A stretch of DNA of 64,000 nt, taken from assembly GCA_026261815.1 (NCBI GenBank), contig JAMPIT010000059.1, positions 19,764,001 through 19,828,000 on the forward strand. The letters are read 5' to 3'. Below, piece after piece: positions 62,161 through 64,000 of this stretch (its first letter is position 1; each line of letters begins with the position of its first letter). Under the pieces are notes generated by a model that did no database searches, was not told the DNA's origin, and saw only the letters and a program-made list of their open reading frames with translations. A program made the translations under genes and the position numbers. This DNA comes from Monarcha castaneiventris obscurior (taxonomy: Eukaryota; Chordata; Aves; Passeriformes; Monarchidae).

Positions 62161-62715
62161 TGTTGCCTGGCAGTCCTAGCTGTCCTCAGCGCAAGACGCC
62201 GGCCCGAAGGAACCCTGGTCGCCTCAGATCCGAGGTGCCACGAGTTAGGCAGGGATGGATCCTGCAGACGGGGGCCGCTCCACACGAGGAGAAGCAAGGC
62301 GCGAATGAACAGGCGAGGAGGCAAAGGGTAGCGAGAGGGGGTTTCCCCCTGAGCTCCTTTATTGAGAAGGTCCTGAGGGAAAACTCCGAAGGGAAAAGGG
62401 GTGCATGCCTCTTTTAAGGAGGGCAAATCTGGGAGGGGCGCCGGATAGCCAGCCAATAGAGAGTGAGAGGGTAGGAGGGTACAGTATCTGAGGGCCAACA
62501 AAATTTTTACAAAGGGGTGGTACACACGCGTCAGTCAACTCCCAACCAATCATTCGACGCCTTCTGGGGGAATCTTCTGGAACCTGGGCTGGGCTTAGAC
62601 TGTGGTGCCGCCCATGGAGGAGTCCTCCCAGGAGGAGTCTCCGTCCCCAGAGGCGGAGTCAGAGGCGGAGTTGGAGTGAATGGCAGCCGCCACCGTTGGG
62701 GCCTGCCCCTCCACA
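62161..62715 (-). repeat. 5' LTR of the provirus
   Basis: This 555-bp LTR is the 5' copy for the minus-strand provirus, because the primer-binding site lies just inside it. On the minus strand it starts TGTGG and ends CAACA. By eye it is identical to the copy at 54398-54952. On the minus strand it holds TTAAAAG at 62417-62411, a possible TATA-like element, and AATAAA at 62363-62358, a polyadenylation signal that would fall in R. Promoter position is inferred from these two motifs only. Confidence 0.95.
62358..62417 (-). promoter_or_regulatory. LTR core promoter and polyadenylation signal (inferred)
   Basis: On the minus strand, TTAAAAG (62417-62411) is followed about 50 nt later by AATAAA (62363-62358). 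That spacing fits a TATA-like element, a cap site about 25-30 nt downstream, and a poly(A) signal within R. The same pair occurs in the other LTR. The cap site itself is not visible. Confidence 0.45.
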
Positions 62716-62721
62716 GGCCTC
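62716..62721. repeat. Target-site duplication, right copy
   Basis: GGCCTC abuts the outer end of the 5' LTR and pairs with 54392-54397. Confidence 0.93.
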
Positions 62722-64000
62722 AAGTGGAGCAGTCTAAGACTGTTGCTTCCATGGGATTGCTGATCTATTGAGACCAAAGAGTAGAAGGAGGGCAGAACGG
62801 AGGGAGAGAGGAAAGGAGGAAAGGCGGGAGACAAGGAGAAGTTCTCCCTCAGCTCAAGGAGGATCTCCAGTCCTTTGAACAGTGTGTGAGGTGGCTGCAA
62901 ATGCAGCTCAGAGCAGGGAACTAATTTGTGTGCTTCCCTGAAAGTGAGTGAAGAAATGAAGACAGAGAGAGGGAGCCCATGGGTTTGAAATTGCTGGGGG
63001 ATGTGTATCTGTTCTCTTTCCTCCATCAGCTGCAAAGAAAGCCTCCAGAGATTAAGCCAAGGTCAGTTGCTGCTGATTTTGTTTCCCAGCTTCACTGTAC
63101 CAGTCCAAGTCTAGCTCATATGAATTAATTTTTCTGTACATCCAAATCTTCCACTGTGGACAGCAGTTTACTGTGCCAGTGGCATATAATCAATATAGAA
63201 AGGCGAGGTTGCAGAAAGAAATAAGTTATTGGGAAAAGCAAGGAGCAATTGCTGGTGATGTTTTGGACAATAGAAAAAAATGGAAAAAAAAAAAACAAGC
63301 AAAGGAATAAATTTTGAGCTAATAGATATTATTTCCTTTAAGACAAGAACAAAGCTGAAAAATGCTAATGCCTTTTGGAGTGATCTTCATCGCATACAAA
63401 TATGAAGATTAAATGCACTATTACATGGCAGCCTGTGACTGTAACCAACAAACACTTGATAATTAAAACATTAAAAAGCTATCATCTACTAAGGACAATC
63501 TCAGCTGAAATGGACACCACTGAAATGACAACACTGTTCACAAAACAAATCAATGCACTCAAAGCTTTACAGCTGGGCTAATGTAAGTAGAAAGGATGCT
63601 GGATTAAAAAGAGACATTAACTGCCGCTTTTTTTCACAAATCCTGGATACGCACTCTTCCATAGGATGCTGAGAAACATTCACAGCATGATCTTGACAGA
63701 CAATCATTCCCCTATTAGGTGGCAGATTTACATTAGACAATAACAGCAAATCATTTTCATATTCCGAGGGATCTAATAAATGAAAGGAGAGGGGAAAAAG
63801 GAAAGGGAATTTTTAGAGACCTAAAAAACACATCTTAAACAAAAATTCAGAAAACAAAAATAATAGAAAATAGGTGAGTGCCCAGTTACTAAAAAAATCC
63901 AGATTAACCCCAGCAAGAAACAGCTGATTGAGAGACTATGGGTTTGTTTTCTAGATGACGATGAATCTAGAGTGTTTCTTCCTGTTTAACAGTTGGATTT
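62722..64000. other. Intergenic right flank of the provirus
   Basis: Purine-rich sequence to about 63050, then ordinary AT-rich DNA. The minus-strand frame at 62595-63035 is an accidental join of flank with LTR and is not a gene. Confidence 0.65.

Larger units (their letters stand above)
54398..62715 (-). mobile_element. Endogenous retrovirus, class II, full-length provirus
   Basis: This is a full-length provirus read on the minus strand, with order LTR, primer-binding site, gag, pro, pol, env, polypurine tract, LTR. Two 555-bp direct repeats beginning TG and ending CA bound it, and a perfect 6-bp duplication of host DNA (GGCCTC) lies outside them. A 6-bp duplication is usual for alpha- and betaretroviruses. 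All expected domains are visible: matrix, capsid homology region, zinc knuckle, DTGA protease, YMDD reverse transcriptase, RNase H, D,D35E integrase and a fusion-type transmembrane protein. It is more GC-rich than its AT-rich surroundings. Gag is open throughout, while pol carries a stop, env a phase break and the gag-pro junction an unusual phase. I cannot name the family without a database comparison. Confidence 0.97.

Noticed and set aside
62130..62525. 131-codon minus-strand frame and its near-identical partner at 54382-54762
   Set aside because: Both are LTR sequence. The identity reflects the LTR duplication, and they cross promoter and poly(A) motifs.

Overview
The window looks like gene-poor, AT-rich nuclear DNA from a bird, most likely a songbird. 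The evidence is its repeats: CR1 LINE fragments (reverse-transcriptase, endonuclease and 3'-end pieces) and LTR sequences with the GGGTTGACCCTGGCTGG-type ends I know from passerine genomes. I recognise no host protein-coding exon, tRNA, rRNA or CRISPR array. Positions 1 to about 54,390 hold only these old repeats, microsatellites and unremarkable intergenic sequence. The species call is an inference from repeat type.

The main feature is a complete, recently inserted endogenous retrovirus on the minus strand at 54,398-62,715. Its two 555-bp LTRs read as identical by eye and begin TG and end CA. A perfect 6-bp target-site duplication, GGCCTC, flanks it at 54,392-54,397 and 62,716-62,721. Read on the minus strand the order is: 5' LTR; a tRNA-Lys3-like primer-binding site with one extra base; leader with a candidate splice donor; gag (639 aa, N-myristoylation signal, PPSY late motif, major homology region, one CCHC knuckle); pro (DTGA protease); pol (RT, RNase H, integrase); env (short surface subunit, transmembrane subunit with internal fusion peptide); polypurine tract; 3' LTR. 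gag-pro-pol looks class II (betaretrovirus-like): a GGGAAAC slippery site directly precedes the gag stop and a GGATTTT site directly precedes the pro stop. The transmembrane subunit instead resembles the alpharetrovirus type.

This copy is damaged. There is an in-frame TGA near the start of the RT domain in pol. A phase break falls inside the CX6CC motif of env. At the gag-pro junction the protease frame is in phase with gag behind a TAG, not in the -1 frame the slippery site would deliver. Intact gag, identical LTRs and only a few lesions suggest a young element that is defective alone but could be complemented, or one whose lesions were inherited from its parent copy.

Outside the provirus: an LTR fold-back at 10,311-10,482; two related roughly 0.9-1 kb LTRs in opposite orientation at 20,370-21,349 and 22,716-23,625; antisense CR1 pieces at 24,693-24,890 and 26,400-27,385; sense CR1 pieces at 37,601-38,195 and 38,615-39,385, followed by an LTR 3' end; a long GAAA microsatellite at 36,049-36,316; and smaller repeats. 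The most unusual details in the provirus are the Env tail that runs 39 codons into the LTR and ends in a PDZ-ligand-like TTV, and a PLDLS (CtBP-type) motif in a charged extension of integrase.
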